Shown: positions 36,457-46,180, numbered from the stretch's first letter. The stretch is DNA of 64,000 nt from Chitinophagaceae bacterium (GCA_019638595.1 JAHBTJ010000005.1:186001-250000); one strand, 5' to 3'. Numbers and translations are program-made. The notes: generated by a model from the letters alone, not told the origin.

Positions 36457-37770
36457 ATGATACGAATTTCAATATTATTCCTTTTTTCATTACTGGCTTT
36501 TTCCGGGATCAAAGCGCAGCAACAGCAACTCCTCACGAATGACGGCGCCTGGTGCTGGTTCAGCGACCCCCGCGCTATTTATACCAACACTAAAAAAGCC
36601 ATGATCATCACCGGCTGGATTGATAAAAGCGGGAACGTATACGCGGCATCGTTAGATCCCGGCTCCGGGAAAATTGCCACGAAAAAGCTCTACCCGGAAC
36701 TGGAGATAGACGATCACGATAACCCGGCTTTCCTGGAGCTGGCGGATGGAAATATACTGAGCCAGTACACCTGGCACAACGGCACGGTGAACGGCATGGG
36801 TGTTATTCAAAATACCACGGACCAGCCTTTTGATGTAGCGCATTTTGGATCACCGGTAGTATTTAAACCCTATTCTGAAGCGCTCGTAAAAAAATACCAA
36901 AAGCAAACCTATAGTTATGCCAATCCGTTCATGCTGAAAGCCGAACAAAATAAGCTGTACAGTTTCGGCAGGTGGATCGGTTTTAAACCAAACCTCATCA
37001 CTTCAACAGATAATGGAAAAACCTGGTCGGAACCTAAAGTGGTGATCACCTCCCAAGAGCTGGATATTAATAATCGTCCCTACGTTAAATACCATTCCGA
37101 TGGAAGATCAAAGATACACCTGTTGTTTACCGATGGGCATCCCAACAATGAACCGCTCAACTCCGTGTACTATTGTTATTACGAAAACAATGCTTTCTGG
37201 CGGGCAGACGGTACAAAGATCTGTGCCATGGATGAGCTTCCCTTTCACCCGGAAGACGCTTCCGTTGTATATAAGGCCACGCCGGAAACCGGCAAAGCCT
37301 GGATATTTGATATAGCGATAGACAAAAAGGGACGACCCGTGGTAGTCTATACGCGGTATCCCACCAACAGGGAGCATTTGTATTACTATGCAGTGTACAA
37401 TAAAGGAAAGTGGGAGGACAACCAACTTATCAACTCCGGGACCTGGTTCCCGGAAGATGAAGTGGGTAAAAAACAAAGAGAGGAAAATTACTCAGGTGGC
37501 ATGACCCTCGATCCGCAGGATCCGTCAACCGTATACTTTTCCCACCAGGTGAACGGTGTTTTTGAGCTGTCGAAGGCAACCACCGGCAACTTTGGCAGAA
37601 GCTGGAAAATAACTCCTGTAACACGTAATTCAAAGTTGAATAATGTGCGCCCTGTTATACCGCGTTATAAGAAAAAGTCCGATCCAACGGTATTGCTGTG
37701 GATGCAATGCAGGAAGTACCTGCATTACACAAACTATGATGCGGATATTGTGTACCGGGTGTTGAAATGA
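36457..37770 (+). CDS. BNR-4 repeat secreted protein
   Basis: The 437-residue protein has a clear signal peptide (ISILFLFSLLAFSGIKAQ) and the BNR-4 beta-propeller: LTNDGAWCWFSDPRAIY, DDHDNPAFLELADGNILSQY, STDNGKTWSEPKVVIT, KATTGNFGRSWKI. Members occur in polysaccharide-degradation loci and some are lyases or sialidase-like. No activity can be fixed here. I chose the ATG at 36457 because the frame's first ATG (36424) would put 11 unrelated residues before the signal. It follows the repeat array and the GH31 gene on the same strand. Confidence 0.85.
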   Translation: MIRISILFLFSLLAFSGIKAQQQQLLTNDGAWCWFSDPRAIYTNTKKAMIITGWIDKSGNVYAASLDPGSGKIATKKLYPELEIDDHDNPAFLELADGNILSQYTWHNGTVNGMGVIQNTTDQPFDVAHFGSPVVFKPYSEALVKKYQKQTYSYANPFMLKAEQNKLYSFGRWIGFKPNLITSTDNGKTWSEPKVVITSQELDINNRPYVKYHSDGRSKIHLLFTDGHPNNEPLNSVYYCYYENNAFWRADGTKICAMDELPFHPEDASVVYKATPETGKAWIFDIAIDKKGRPVVVYTRYPTNREHLYYYAVYNKGKWEDNQLINSGTWFPEDEVGKKQREENYSGGMTLDPQDPSTVYFSHQVNGVFELSKATTGNFGRSWKITPVTRNSKLNNVRPVIPRYKKKSDPTVLLWMQCRKYLHYTNYDADIVYRVLK

Positions 37771-37833
37771 ATCTAAAAATAAGTGATAGTGAATCAGAAC
37801 GCTTTGCATGTTTTTCCTGCCAAATATATCGTC

Positions 37834-37865
37834 CATGTGTCATTTATCTGTCAGCGAAGGTGGGA
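37834..37865 (+). repeat. Left copy of a 32-bp imperfect direct repeat bracketing the zinc locus
   Basis: The 32 bp differ from 50563-50594 at only two positions. They begin CATGTGTCATTTATCTGTCA and end GCGAAGGTGGGA. The two copies are 12.7 kb apart and bracket the zinc locus and one extra gene. Confidence 0.7.
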
Positions 37866-37957
37866 GGGATTTTGTGAAAATGAAAATTGATCAGTTACTG
37901 GATGGTTTTAGTTTTTATGAATTTGAGCGGGGTTTGATCATTCCTGTTTGTGTTCGT

Positions 37958-39172
37958 TCAGATATCCTGCGGAAACGGGTCAGCCAGTTTTATCTTTTTA
38001 TCAAATAAATATTGCTCATTGTCCTGCAACAAACATTGCTCTAAATCAGCAATGATTTTTTCTTTATCCATACCCTGCCCGATAAAAACAAGTTCATTTA
38101 TACGGTCGCCCCACTGTTTGCTCCAACGGCTTTCAATGTATTCTTTATTATGAACATAGCCCGCATAGCGTATCCTTTGCGCATAAGGCATACTGCACCA
38201 CCATGCACCTGCTTTCTCTAATCTTGAAGAGCCGCCGGTTTGTGAAAAATTAAAAGCATCATAGGGACGGGATGCGATCCAAAACAAGCCTTTTGCTCTT
38301 ATGATACTGGTTGGATATTCGTTGTTAAGATATACCCAGAAACGCTCAGGATGAAATGGCTTATGGCTGCGGAATACAAATGAACTGATACCATATTCTT
38401 CTGTTTCCGGCGTATGGCTTTCCGCTTCCAGCTCTTTTTGCCAGCCGGCTGAAGTTTGAGCCTCTTCAAAATCGAAAAGCCCCGTATCCAGGATTTCCTT
38501 GGGATCAACTTTACCGAATGAAGACTGGATGATTTTTGCACCCGGATTTAGTTTGTGAATAGCGGCTTTTAACAAGCCTGCTGTTTTAGCGTCTGCCAGG
38601 TCGGTTTTGTTGAGGATTATTACGTTTGCAAATTCCACCTGGTCGGTCAGTAAGTTTACGATGGTGCGTTCATCGCCCTCCATATCGGTAAGCGTACGAT
38701 CTTGCAATAACTCATTACTGCCAAAATCTTTAAAAAAATTAAAACAGTCCACTACTGTTACCATGGTATCAATATAGCTGAATTGGGAAAGGTCAATACC
38801 CATTTCATTATCAACATAAGAAAAGGTTTGGGCTACCGGAACGGGCTCACTGATACCGGTACTTTCAATAAGCAGGTAATCAAAACGGTTCTCTTTTGCC
38901 AGGCGCTCCACTTCTTTCATAAGATCTTCCCGAAGCGTGCAGCAGATGCAGCCATTGCTCATCTCCACAAGTCTTTCTTCTGTTCTGGACAACGTATGTT
39001 GCTCTTTCACCAGCCTGGCATCCACATTTACCTCGCTCATATCGTTAACAATAACCGCAACTTTTAAACCTTCCTTATTGTGCAGCACATAATTGAGAAG
39101 GGTTGTTTTTCCTGCCCCGAGAAAGCCGCTTAAAACGGTTACTGGTAATCTTTTTCTATATTCTTTTTCCAT
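37958..39172 (-). CDS. COG0523/CobW-family zinc chaperone GTPase (ZigA/ZagA type)
   Basis: The 404-residue GTPase has Walker [10 protein letters not shown] (about 16-24), the metal-binding GCICC motif at C75, C77, C78, the G4 motif NKTD and a C-terminal CobW_C domain ([18 protein letters not shown]). This subgroup is induced by zinc lack and passes metal to client proteins. It is divergent from a Fur-family gene. Two TGCAA-type palindromes lie between them, which supports Zur control. Acidic and His-rich tails seen in some members are short here. Confidence 0.93.
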   Translation of the reverse strand: MEKEYRKRLPVTVLSGFLGAGKTTLLNYVLHNKEGLKVAVIVNDMSEVNVDARLVKEQHTLSRTEERLVEMSNGCICCTLREDLMKEVERLAKENRFDYLLIESTGISEPVPVAQTFSYVDNEMGIDLSQFSYIDTMVTVVDCFNFFKDFGSNELLQDRTLTDMEGDERTIVNLLTDQVEFANVIILNKTDLADAKTAGLLKAAIHKLNPGAKIIQSSFGKVDPKEILDTGLFDFEEAQTSAGWQKELEAESHTPETEEYGISSFVFRSHKPFHPERFWVYLNNEYPTSIIRAKGLFWIASRPYDAFNFSQTGGSSRLEKAGAWWCSMPYAQRIRYAGYVHNKEYIESRWSKQWGDRINELVFIGQGMDKEKIIADLEQCLLQDNEQYLFDKKIKLADPFPQDI

Positions 39173-39211
39173 TGATTATAACTTTGCAGGATCCTATTAA
39201 TTTGTATTTTT

Positions 39212-39230
39212 AATGCAATTAAGTTGCAAA
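39212..39230. promoter_or_regulatory. Candidate Zur box 1
   Basis: This is a 19-bp site of pattern AATGCAA-N5-TTGCAAA, lying 40 bp before the start of the COG0523 gene. Its core TGCAAT-TAA-GTTGCA is one change from the palindrome TGCAAC-N3-GTTGCA seen at other promoters of this locus. Confidence 0.7.
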
Positions 39231-39247
39231 TGTAGGTAAAACATATT

Positions 39248-39266
39248 AATGCAACTATATTGCATT
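39248..39266. promoter_or_regulatory. Candidate Zur box 2
   Basis: AATGCAA-CTATA-TTGCATT is a perfect 7-5-7 inverted repeat, located 18 bp before the Fur-family gene start. It is probably an operator for autoregulation. Confidence 0.75.
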
Positions 39267-39284
39267 TGTAAAATTTTATTGAAA

Positions 39285-39653
39285 ATGAGAAATACTATTG
39301 CCAGGACGCAGATACTGGATCTGATAACGAACTCCAAAACAGCTTTATCTCATGCTGAAATAGAGCAATTATTGGATGGCCTTTGTAACCGGGTTACTAT
39401 TTACCGGGTATTGGACCGGCTTATAGACGACAAATTGGTTCATAAAATCATCAATGTAGATGGAAGTTTAAAATTTGCAGCTTGCCGCAATTGTTCGGAC
39501 CATCACCATGACAGCCATATACATTTTAGCTGTTTGAATTGCGGATCAGTTACCTGCCTTGAAAGTGTGGAGCCCGTTTTTAAAATACCCAGGAAGTACA
39601 AGGTTCAGGAAGTGAACTTTACGGTATCAGGATTGTGTCCGGATTGTACCTGA
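39285..39653 (+). CDS. Fur-family regulator (probable Zur)
   Basis: The 122-residue protein has the Fur winged helix (RTQILDLITNSKTALSHAEIEQLLDG, VTIYRVLDRLIDDKLVHKI). The metal-binding part follows (CRNCSDHHHDSHIHFSCLNCGSVTC) with a CxxC pair repeated at the end (LCPDC). The CxxC pairs form the structural zinc site. The start at 39285 gives a normal Fur length; the ORF's first ATG at 39249 lies inside the operator and is unlikely. It is divergent from the zinc GTPase gene and autoregulation through the two boxes is likely. Confidence 0.88.
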   Translation: MRNTIARTQILDLITNSKTALSHAEIEQLLDGLCNRVTIYRVLDRLIDDKLVHKIINVDGSLKFAACRNCSDHHHDSHIHFSCLNCGSVTCLESVEPVFKIPRKYKVQEVNFTVSGLCPDCT

Positions 39654-39710
39654 GTAAGAGGTAATAAATGGCTGGGCAGGGCGTCATACAAAAGATAGCA
39701 TGAAATGATT

Positions 39711-40148
39711 TCATTTGTGAATGTCATTTTTTTGACAATTACAGCAGACTCCCTTAACAATAACCTCAATATCCGTTCCTGTAAATCCGTCAGGCAATCG
39801 CACAGACGGTACAGGAACAGTTTCAATACACATGGTTGTGCCGCACTTCCTGCATATAAAATATAGGTGCTTTTTGCAGCGCGCGGATGAATACCCGGTA
39901 TTTTCTTTTGATAAAGCATAATGTAATTGAGGCCTCGTACCCGGCAATGCATGGATAATATTTTTTTGAAGAAACACTTCTACCGTCCTGTAAATAGTTG
40001 CCCTGTCAAACGAAACGCCCAAAATAGCTGATACCTGCTTATAGCTCAGTAATCCCTGATGTTCAAAAAAGGCAAGCAGCAACGCACAGCGGGCGGGCGT
40101 AACGTACATTTTTTTCTGCCTTAAATAACTAACTGTATCAGGGAACAT
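39711..40148 (-). CDS. Second Fur-family regulator
   Basis: The 145-residue protein has the Fur fold: LRQKKMYVTPARCALLLAFFEHQGLLSYKQVSAILG, RATIYRTVEVFLQ, ARCKKHLYFICRKCGTTMC, GVCCNCQK. It is only distantly related to the first Fur-family protein and runs in the opposite direction. The start at 40148 is 17 bp from a perfect TGCAAC-TTA-GTTGCA palindrome, which it shares with the divergent MerC gene. Whether it senses zinc, peroxide or iron cannot be read. The palindrome favours zinc. Confidence 0.88.
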   Translation of the reverse strand: MFPDTVSYLRQKKMYVTPARCALLLAFFEHQGLLSYKQVSAILGVSFDRATIYRTVEVFLQKNIIHALPGTRPQLHYALSKENTGYSSARCKKHLYFICRKCGTTMCIETVPVPSVRLPDGFTGTDIEVIVKGVCCNCQKNDIHK

Positions 40149-40164
40149 AGAATTTTATTTTATT

Positions 40165-40183
40165 AATGCAACTTAGTTGCATT
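40165..40183. promoter_or_regulatory. Candidate Zur box 3
   Basis: AATGCAA-CTTAG-TTGCATT is a perfect 7-5-7 inverted repeat in the 65-bp gap between the divergent second Fur-family gene and the MerC gene. It is well placed to control both. Confidence 0.78.
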
Positions 40184-40213
40184 AATTGTATTTTTGCATT
40201 TTAATTATCAGCC

Positions 40214-40603
40214 ATGTCAACACGATCAAAAATAAATTATGACCGCCTGGGAATTTTTACATCTATCGCCTGCGCCATTCACTGTACGCTTTTACCACTG
40301 TTTATCAGCAGTATTCCTTTTTTAGGAATGGATGTCCTGGAGCATAAGGGCATCGAATGGAGCATGATCCTGCTGGCGCTTCTTTTTGGCGTCTTATCAC
40401 TTTACCACGGTTATAAACAACATCATCATAAGTTATTACCCCTTTTTTTATTTGGTATAGGCTTTATGTTCCTTCTATTAAACCAGCTTATCGCTGAGCG
40501 TTTGGTTTATTTGTTTATACCCGTATCTGTCATCTGCATTATATCGGCGCATTCACTAAACCTGTTTTATAACCGAAAAGCACAAAATAAAATGCAGCAC
40601 TAG
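40214..40603 (+). CDS. MerC-family membrane protein
   Basis: The 129-residue protein has four hydrophobic segments. The MerC signature is in TSIACAIHCTLLPLFISSIPFLG (CxIHC), followed by KQHHHKLLPLFLFGIGFMFLL. In mercury operons MerC moves Hg(II), but Bacteroidota members are frequently linked to zinc regulons. Here it is divergent from a Fur-family gene across a palindromic operator, so a role in divalent metal uptake is inferred. Confidence 0.9.
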   Translation: MSTRSKINYDRLGIFTSIACAIHCTLLPLFISSIPFLGMDVLEHKGIEWSMILLALLFGVLSLYHGYKQHHHKLLPLFLFGIGFMFLLLNQLIAERLVYLFIPVSVICIISAHSLNLFYNRKAQNKMQH

Positions 40604-40626
40604 ATCCTGTTACATCATACGAAATG

Positions 40627-41211
40627 TTATTTTATTACCTCCGCATCACGAAATATGTAAATAAAATCATTCACATTGCTGTCGTTCAGCTCCATAGTAC
40701 CCTTTACAGTCAGGAATTCGTCTGTTTTAAAACGGCGTGGTTTTGTTTTGAACTTAATAGATACAACGGACTCAGGCCCGCTCTGGCCGCAAAAAAAACA
40801 AGCTGCGTAGGGATTACGGGATATAGCATATAAGCCTTCCTTAACATCCAGCGGTATCATATACCCTCTTATGGATAATTCTTTATTATTTAACCGTTTT
40901 ATGCTGTTCCCGAAAACCGGGTAAAGAAAATCCATTTGATAGTCTTTGTTGAATCTTTTAATAAATGTTACATCTTCCAGCATCTGCCATACTATTCTGG
41001 TTACTTCGCCCGGTGCTGCCGGCGCATGAGATTCATCTTCGTTTTTGCTCACAGCATACCGGAACAGGATTTCATCTGCCCGGGGTGGTGAAGGAGTATA
41101 CGCAAAGCCATTTAAGTTGTTGGATCCATGCCGGCATATGGTAGAAAAATCACTGCAGGAAATCACAACAAACAGCAGCCCCCAAAGCATATATCTTCTT
41201 ACCTTATTCAT
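40627..41211 (-). CDS. DUF3299-like lipoprotein in the zinc operon
   Basis: The 194-residue protein has a lipobox (VVISC near residue 19). The region LNNKELSIRGYMIPLDVKEG and then PYAACFFCGQSGPESVV is similar to DUF3299-type periplasmic proteins by my reading. It overlaps the ABC permease gene by 8 bp, which suggests translational coupling. A MacB-like ATPase/permease pair next to such a lipoprotein recalls the zinc-regulated zrg cluster of Vibrio. That comparison is from memory and not tested. Confidence 0.6.
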   Translation of the reverse strand: MNKVRRYMLWGLLFVVISCSDFSTICRHGSNNLNGFAYTPSPPRADEILFRYAVSKNEDESHAPAAPGEVTRIVWQMLEDVTFIKRFNKDYQMDFLYPVFGNSIKRLNNKELSIRGYMIPLDVKEGLYAISRNPYAACFFCGQSGPESVVSIKFKTKPRRFKTDEFLTVKGTMELNDSNVNDFIYIFRDAEVIK

Positions 41212-42430
41212 GCGCCAGTGTTTCTGAAATATTAATGAACCAGGCTTTTACCGCAGGCGCTGCGGCTGCCAGCACACCAAGCAGCAGGGTAAGCCCCAAT
41301 AATTGCATATCACCGGGAGCTTTCAATGTCCACGGTTGTATTTTTAAATGATAGTTGCTTTCAAAGCTGCCTGATAATGCCCATATCGTCAGCCGGCTTA
41401 ATAACAGTCCGGCAATAAATCCTGCGACACATAATACGATGCTTTCCAATACCAGCAGCGTCAGCAGATCAGCACGTCTTGCTCCCATTGTCCGCATCAG
41501 GGCCAATTCATATTTTCGTTCCTTGAGCGAATTGAAAAGAGATATAAATATGCTTAATGCTGAAAGCGCCATAATTCCCCAACTAACATATTGCAAGGTA
41601 TCTACACCAATGCCCATCAGCGAAAACAGGCGGTTCATTTCCATAGCCGGCACTGCTGCCATCATATTGGTCTGCGAATTGATCATCTGGGGAAGCTGTA
41701 CATTGCCCATAGGATTGCGAAGTTTCAACAGTACTGCAGTCAGCTCTTTATCATGATGATCGTCGTCACTATGGTGCGATTCATCATGAGCAGCATTCAC
41801 AGCTTCTTCATCGTCATGATGATGCTCATGTATCTTCCAGACGCTCTCTATATTGCCTATTAAGAGATTATCTATAACAGTGCCCGAGGGTTGCAATATA
41901 CCGGTCACTATATACGCTTTGTCATGTTCTTCCCCGTGTTCGTCTGTGCCATGTGTGCTGTAAAAATGGCTGCCTGTCTGAAGTTGTAGCTTTTTTGCCA
42001 GTGAATAGCCTGCCACCACCTCAAAATCGTTTTTATATAGTTTTCCTGCCTGTATTTCCGCACCATATTTTTCGAGGTAGCCCTTCGTTGTTCCCACTAT
42101 ACTATACCCTTTATAAGAATCGCCATATGCTAACGGGATCGCCTTTTCCACATAAGGATGCTGCATCCATTTTTTTGCTTTCGCATATTTAATATTCCCG
42201 GTAGGAGCATCTATGTGATAAATGGCAGACAGGATCAATTGCAGCGGACTTCCCTTAGCTCCGATCACCATATCTACATCTTTGATATTTCCTGTAAACT
42301 GCTTTTCAAATTGTTCCTGCAGTAATAGCAGCATGGAAATAATTCCTACACTCACGGTAAGCAATACCCAGCTTAATAATGTATTAAGCGGTTTCTGCAG
42401 CAAATTCCGGATAGCCAGTTGTAAGATCAT
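41204..42430 (-). CDS. MacB/LolC-like ABC transporter permease with His-rich loop
   Basis: The 408-residue permease has an N-terminal membrane segment (LSWVLLTVSVGIISMLLLLQ) and a large periplasmic domain. Three C-terminal membrane segments follow, with the FtsX-type motif LKERKYELALMRTMGARRADL. The periplasmic domain carries an unusual run of His and Asp at about residues 196-232 (HEHHHDDEEAV, HDESHHSDDDHHDK), as expected for a zinc-binding loop. The ATPase gene upstream overlaps it by 4 bp. Import or export cannot be decided from sequence; context favours zinc handling. Confidence 0.88.
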   Translation of the reverse strand: MILQLAIRNLLQKPLNTLLSWVLLTVSVGIISMLLLLQEQFEKQFTGNIKDVDMVIGAKGSPLQLILSAIYHIDAPTGNIKYAKAKKWMQHPYVEKAIPLAYGDSYKGYSIVGTTKGYLEKYGAEIQAGKLYKNDFEVVAGYSLAKKLQLQTGSHFYSTHGTDEHGEEHDKAYIVTGILQPSGTVIDNLLIGNIESVWKIHEHHHDDEEAVNAAHDESHHSDDDHHDKELTAVLLKLRNPMGNVQLPQMINSQTNMMAAVPAMEMNRLFSLMGIGVDTLQYVSWGIMALSALSIFISLFNSLKERKYELALMRTMGARRADLLTLLVLESIVLCVAGFIAGLLLSRLTIWALSGSFESNYHLKIQPWTLKAPGDMQLLGLTLLLGVLAAAAPAVKAWFINISETLAHE

Positions 42431-43056
42431 ACCAGTTGAATGCTATGTTGAAAGATATTTTTTAACCGCTGGTCATGTGTTACGATTACCAATGCCGCTT
42501 TAGATCTGGCTGATTGTTCCTGTAACAGCCGGGCTACCTGCATGCAATGTTCATCATCAAGACTGGAAGTAGGCTCATCAGCCAGTATCAGCCGTGGCTC
42601 ATTGATCAATGCCCGGGCAATAGAAACCCGTTGCTGTTGCCCCTGGCTAAGCTTTGTTGTTTTTTTATCAGCCTGACTGGCAATATTTAACTGTTCCAGC
42701 ATAGCTGTTGCTTTTACGCCGTCTCTTTTATTACCGCTCAACCATTGGGCAAGCAGCAAATTTTCCAGTACATTGAACGACTGCACAAAATGAGACTGCT
42801 GAAAAACAATGCCGATATTTTTGCCCCGGAAAGCATCTGATCTTTTCCCGTTCAGTTTTGCAATATTGGTATTGCCAATAACTATTGTTCCCTGCGACGG
42901 CGTAAGAATGCCGGCCAGCAAATGCAGGAGCGTTGTCTTGCCTTTACCGGAGGCGCCGGTGATCAGCAGTACCTCACCCGCATTACAATAAATATCCGGG
43001 AAGTGAAATGACACAACAGGCGAATAGGCAAAACGAAGTTCCCTGGTTTGTAACAT
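42427..43056 (-). CDS. ABC transporter ATPase (LolD/MacB type)
   Basis: The 209-residue ATPase has Walker [10 protein letters not shown], the signature [15 protein letters not shown] and Walker [13 protein letters not shown], with the length usual for LolD-type subunits. Its ATG lies 3 bp after the alkaline phosphatase stop and its stop overlaps the permease start. The pair therefore forms a translationally coupled transporter within the zinc operon. Confidence 0.94.
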   Translation of the reverse strand: MLQTRELRFAYSPVVSFHFPDIYCNAGEVLLITGASGKGKTTLLHLLAGILTPSQGTIVIGNTNIAKLNGKRSDAFRGKNIGIVFQQSHFVQSFNVLENLLLAQWLSGNKRDGVKATAMLEQLNIASQADKKTTKLSQGQQQRVSIARALINEPRLILADEPTSSLDDEHCMQVARLLQEQSARSKAALVIVTHDQRLKNIFQHSIQLV

Positions 43057-43059
43057 GGC

Positions 43060-44469
43060 TTATTTTTTTACTTCTACTCCTGCAGCTTCCAGCATGAGAT
43101 AATGCAGATCCGTATTTTTTACAAAAGGTTTTAACAGTCCGCTGCCCGGCCCAAACATAGCCAGCTCCACATAATCTCCTGAATGATCCATTGACCCCCA
43201 ACCAACAGCAGTATAGTTTCTCTGTACATCTGCCAGGTATTTAAAAGGAAGTTTCCGGGGATTGTAAATGCCTGTTTCATCAAGTTGGGTATAATGATTC
43301 AATAGTTCAGTAGCTTCTTCTTTTTTCAATATCATTCCCTGGGCATATTCTATTCTTTCAATAACCTGCCCTACCGTAAAGCTCCTGTTGATCCCGTTCA
43401 GTATCCAGTCGTTGGTATGCCTGAACCGTTGGATGTTATCGAAGTTTTTATCAGCAGTATTTCCATAGAATATTCCCGGGTTGGCATTGCCGTGATCGGT
43501 AGTGATGATCACCAGCGTTTCCCTGTCTTTTTTTGCAAAATCAATAGCAACTTTTACAGCATCGTCAAACGCGACCTGGTCGTACAGCAATGCGCCCACG
43601 TCATTGGCATGCGCAGCCCAGTCTACCTTCCCGCCTTCTACCTGGAGGACAAATCCCCGTTTATTATCATTCAATACTTCAATCGCTTTTTGAGTCATTT
43701 CTGCAAGTGTGGGAACAGCTTCATTCAACGTCTGATCATGCGCCCGGTCGAGGGAATAAGGCAGACCACCATCATAGAACAAGCCCAACAATGGATTACC
43801 GGTGTATTGCTTAATTTGGAGCAGCTCATTCCTGGCAGTGACAACCGTATAATTTGCCTGCCTGTATTCGTTTATCAGGTCACGTTTATCCTTTCTTGTA
43901 GCGGCCATAAAATTATCAATGCCTCCGCCCATCATTACGTCAAACCGCAGCGGCAGGTATTGCATTGCGATTTCGTCCATATCGCCCCGCTTATTATTGG
44001 TGATTGAAAAACCTGCCGGTGTGGCATGAGCGATAGGAACGGTGGTAACACAACCCACTGATTTGCCTTTGTTCTTAAATTTTTGAAGGATAGGAATATT
44101 TATACTACCGTCCGCATTCACATTCAGTGAACCATTTTTCACTCTTACACCGCCTCCCCAGGAAGAGCTGCCGGCAGCAGAATCTGTTACCAGCGAACTG
44201 GCGGAAGCGGTATCCATCAGTGCCCTGCTGATTGTTTGCTCATCGTACAGGCTCAGCCAATTGCTATGTCTGCCTTCTTTACGTTGCAGGAGCAGGTTGG
44301 CCATATTGAGCGTGCCGGTGCTCATTCCATCGCTTACCATAAAGATGATATTGCGGGCGGTTTTTACGTTTTTTTTCGGGCTTTCGAAAGTGGTTGCTGT
44401 ATTACCGCCCGGTAAACCGGTTCCTAAGAGAGCAAAAGAACTGTTTTTAAAAAAGGATCTGCGTTGCAT
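43060..44469 (-). CDS. Alkaline phosphatase
   Basis: The 469-residue protein begins with a twin-arginine-like signal (MQRRSFFKNSSFALLG). It has the alkaline phosphatase core: IFMVSDGMS, the nucleophile serine in TDSAAGSS, VEGGKVDWAAHANDVG, IITTDHGN and MDHSGDYVELAMFGPG. These carry the two-zinc and magnesium ligands. The enzyme hydrolyses phosphate monoesters in the periplasm and depends on zinc. Its place inside a zinc-type operon suggests it is made when the zinc supply is managed by this system. Confidence 0.93.
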   Translation of the reverse strand: MQRRSFFKNSSFALLGTGLPGGNTATTFESPKKNVKTARNIIFMVSDGMSTGTLNMANLLLQRKEGRHSNWLSLYDEQTISRALMDTASASSLVTDSAAGSSSWGGGVRVKNGSLNVNADGSINIPILQKFKNKGKSVGCVTTVPIAHATPAGFSITNNKRGDMDEIAMQYLPLRFDVMMGGGIDNFMAATRKDKRDLINEYRQANYTVVTARNELLQIKQYTGNPLLGLFYDGGLPYSLDRAHDQTLNEAVPTLAEMTQKAIEVLNDNKRGFVLQVEGGKVDWAAHANDVGALLYDQVAFDDAVKVAIDFAKKDRETLVIITTDHGNANPGIFYGNTADKNFDNIQRFRHTNDWILNGINRSFTVGQVIERIEYAQGMILKKEEATELLNHYTQLDETGIYNPRKLPFKYLADVQRNYTAVGWGSMDHSGDYVELAMFGPGSGLLKPFVKNTDLHYLMLEAAGVEVKK

Positions 44470-44619
44470 TGAAGCAGGATTAAATTATTTTATAAAGACT
44501 GACATCAACAAGTATGCTGTCATGCAGTTATTTTTCGCTGGGTTCAGTTAACCCGGCAGGCAATAACACTTTTGCAGGGCGCTACCATCTGCCAGGCTAA
44601 CCAAATGCAGCCTGTTATT

Positions 44620-45633
44620 TTAGTGGTCATGCTCTTCCTCTGCATGGATTTCGAACTTTAGCTCCAGTTCATTTGTTCCTGCAAAGGCAGTGGCATAATC
44701 TGCGCGGTTCCAGTCGGTTCGGGTAATTGTGGATTTAACCCCGGTATTCAGTTTGCGCATAATGAAAGTGACTTCTTTTTCGCCTTCATTGTCATCACCC
44801 ACTCTGAAGTAAGAGGTAACACCGGTAGTATTGACAGCGCCGGAAACAGCCGTTCCGTCAGCATACTGGGTTTCGCGGGTTTGGAAGATAGCTCCCTTTC
44901 CGTTGGTAGAGTGGATGTTTAAAATAAAGCTGCCGCCGGCCAGGAAGGCTTTATAATTAGCCGCAGCGATTGCATCAGCAATATACTGGTTCTGTGTTTC
45001 GGTTCCGTTTGCATTGTAGGTTTTAAGTGATATTTTGTAAATGCCATCGGGGTCTAAATGCAGGTGGCCGTTGGATATGGCATTGCCATCCTCATCAAAT
45101 GTAACAGTAACAGGTGTGCCTTCTACCGCACCTCCCAATCCATCAAAATGATCGTTGTGAGGTTCTATGCCCGAGCCGGTTATGGGGGTAAACACCAACG
45201 CAGCCCTGGGGTCTTTTTGTTCTATCTTTAATTCAGCCTCTGCTGTTGTGGTGTTTCCTTTTTGATCTGTAATGATAATATGCACGTGGTAATCTCCAAC
45301 GGCTGCATTAGCGGGAATATCAATATGCTCGTGGAACTCCGCATTTTTTGCACCGGCATAGCCTTCGGTATAGGTTTTGTCGAACTCCCAGCCCGACCCG
45401 CTTTCGGGATGAATGGTTACTTTAATGCTGGCGATAGTGCCGGGCGCTATTATTTCTCCTTCAATATGTATATCCGAGCCCGGATAACCGGTTTTATTGT
45501 TGTCCAGCCCTATTTCCAGGTTATTGATGGATGGTTTGGCAACCGTATCCTTATCTTTCTTACAGGCGCTGAAAGCCAAAATGAAAAGAAATAAACCAAC
45601 ACTTAATTTGCTGAAAATTTGTTTTGTGGTCAT
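44620..45633 (-). CDS. DUF4625-type lipoprotein with His-rich C-terminus
   Basis: The 337-residue lipoprotein (lipobox FSACKKDKD) has an Ig-like DUF4625 region in the first half (EIIAPGTIASIKVTIHPESG, DIPANAAVGDYHVHIIITDQKGN). The second half is unfamiliar (NGHLHLDPDGIYKISLKTY). It is rich in His near conserved positions and ends EEEHDH. It is probably a surface or periplasmic metal-binding partner of the TonB receptor in the same operon. Separated from its shorter paralogue by 64 bp. Confidence 0.8.
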   Translation of the reverse strand: MTTKQIFSKLSVGLFLFILAFSACKKDKDTVAKPSINNLEIGLDNNKTGYPGSDIHIEGEIIAPGTIASIKVTIHPESGSGWEFDKTYTEGYAGAKNAEFHEHIDIPANAAVGDYHVHIIITDQKGNTTTAEAELKIEQKDPRAALVFTPITGSGIEPHNDHFDGLGGAVEGTPVTVTFDEDGNAISNGHLHLDPDGIYKISLKTYNANGTETQNQYIADAIAAANYKAFLAGGSFILNIHSTNGKGAIFQTRETQYADGTAVSGAVNTTGVTSYFRVGDDNEGEKEVTFIMRKLNTGVKSTITRTDWNRADYATAFAGTNELELKFEIHAEEEHDH

Positions 45634-45697
45634 AACAGTAGATTTTTTAATTGAGTTGTTCGAAAATGTATATGGATGAATAAATTGCCTGGTTCAG

Positions 45698-46180
45698 TTA
45701 CTTTATTTTTATACTTAACCCTTTAATGGTTTGCCAGCCTTCTTTATCGGTTGCCCTTATCATAAAATGATAATCGCCCGGATCTGCATTAGCAGGTATT
45801 TCTATCTCCTGTGTAACGGTGTAGGTTTTATTTCCGGCGGGTATGGGAATTGTTTTTACCAGCGTTAACGGGTTCTCCGGCGTTTTTACAGCATCCAGGT
45901 TGCACTCTTCCACTTCCGTGCTGTGGCTGTGATGGTCAAAATTGTGATGGATGTCAATGCTTACCGACCCCAGTTCCACATTGTCGGCTACCGGTATTGT
46001 AGCCGTGAATATTTGCCCCCGTATCAGCTCGCTGCATTGCCGGGGGAAAGCGCTGGAAGCTGTAACATCGGCGGTAGGATATTCCGTATCGGGAGCATCT
46101 TTATTTTTAGAACAGCCCGCGATGAATACAGCAACACTTATAACGGCGACGGTGATGAGGTTTTTCACTTGTTGTTTCAT
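45698..46180 (-). CDS. Short DUF4625 lipoprotein
   Basis: The 160-residue lipoprotein (lipobox FIAGCSKNKD) consists of one DUF4625 Ig-like domain with a His cluster (DIHHNFDHHSHSTEVEECN) and IPANADPGDYHFMIRATDKEG. It resembles the N-terminal half of the next gene product, a likely duplication. Its ATG overlaps the TonB receptor stop by 4 bp (ATGA), showing translational coupling. Confidence 0.88.
   Translation of the reverse strand: MKQQVKNLITVAVISVAVFIAGCSKNKDAPDTEYPTADVTASSAFPRQCSELIRGQIFTATIPVADNVELGSVSIDIHHNFDHHSHSTEVEECNLDAVKTPENPLTLVKTIPIPAGNKTYTVTQEIEIPANADPGDYHFMIRATDKEGWQTIKGLSIKIK

Noticed and set aside
37808-38008. Plus-strand 66-codon frame over the left 32-bp repeat
   Set aside because: Its end overlaps the COG0523 gene on the other strand and it shows no family pattern. 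The short match to the right repeat is at DNA level.
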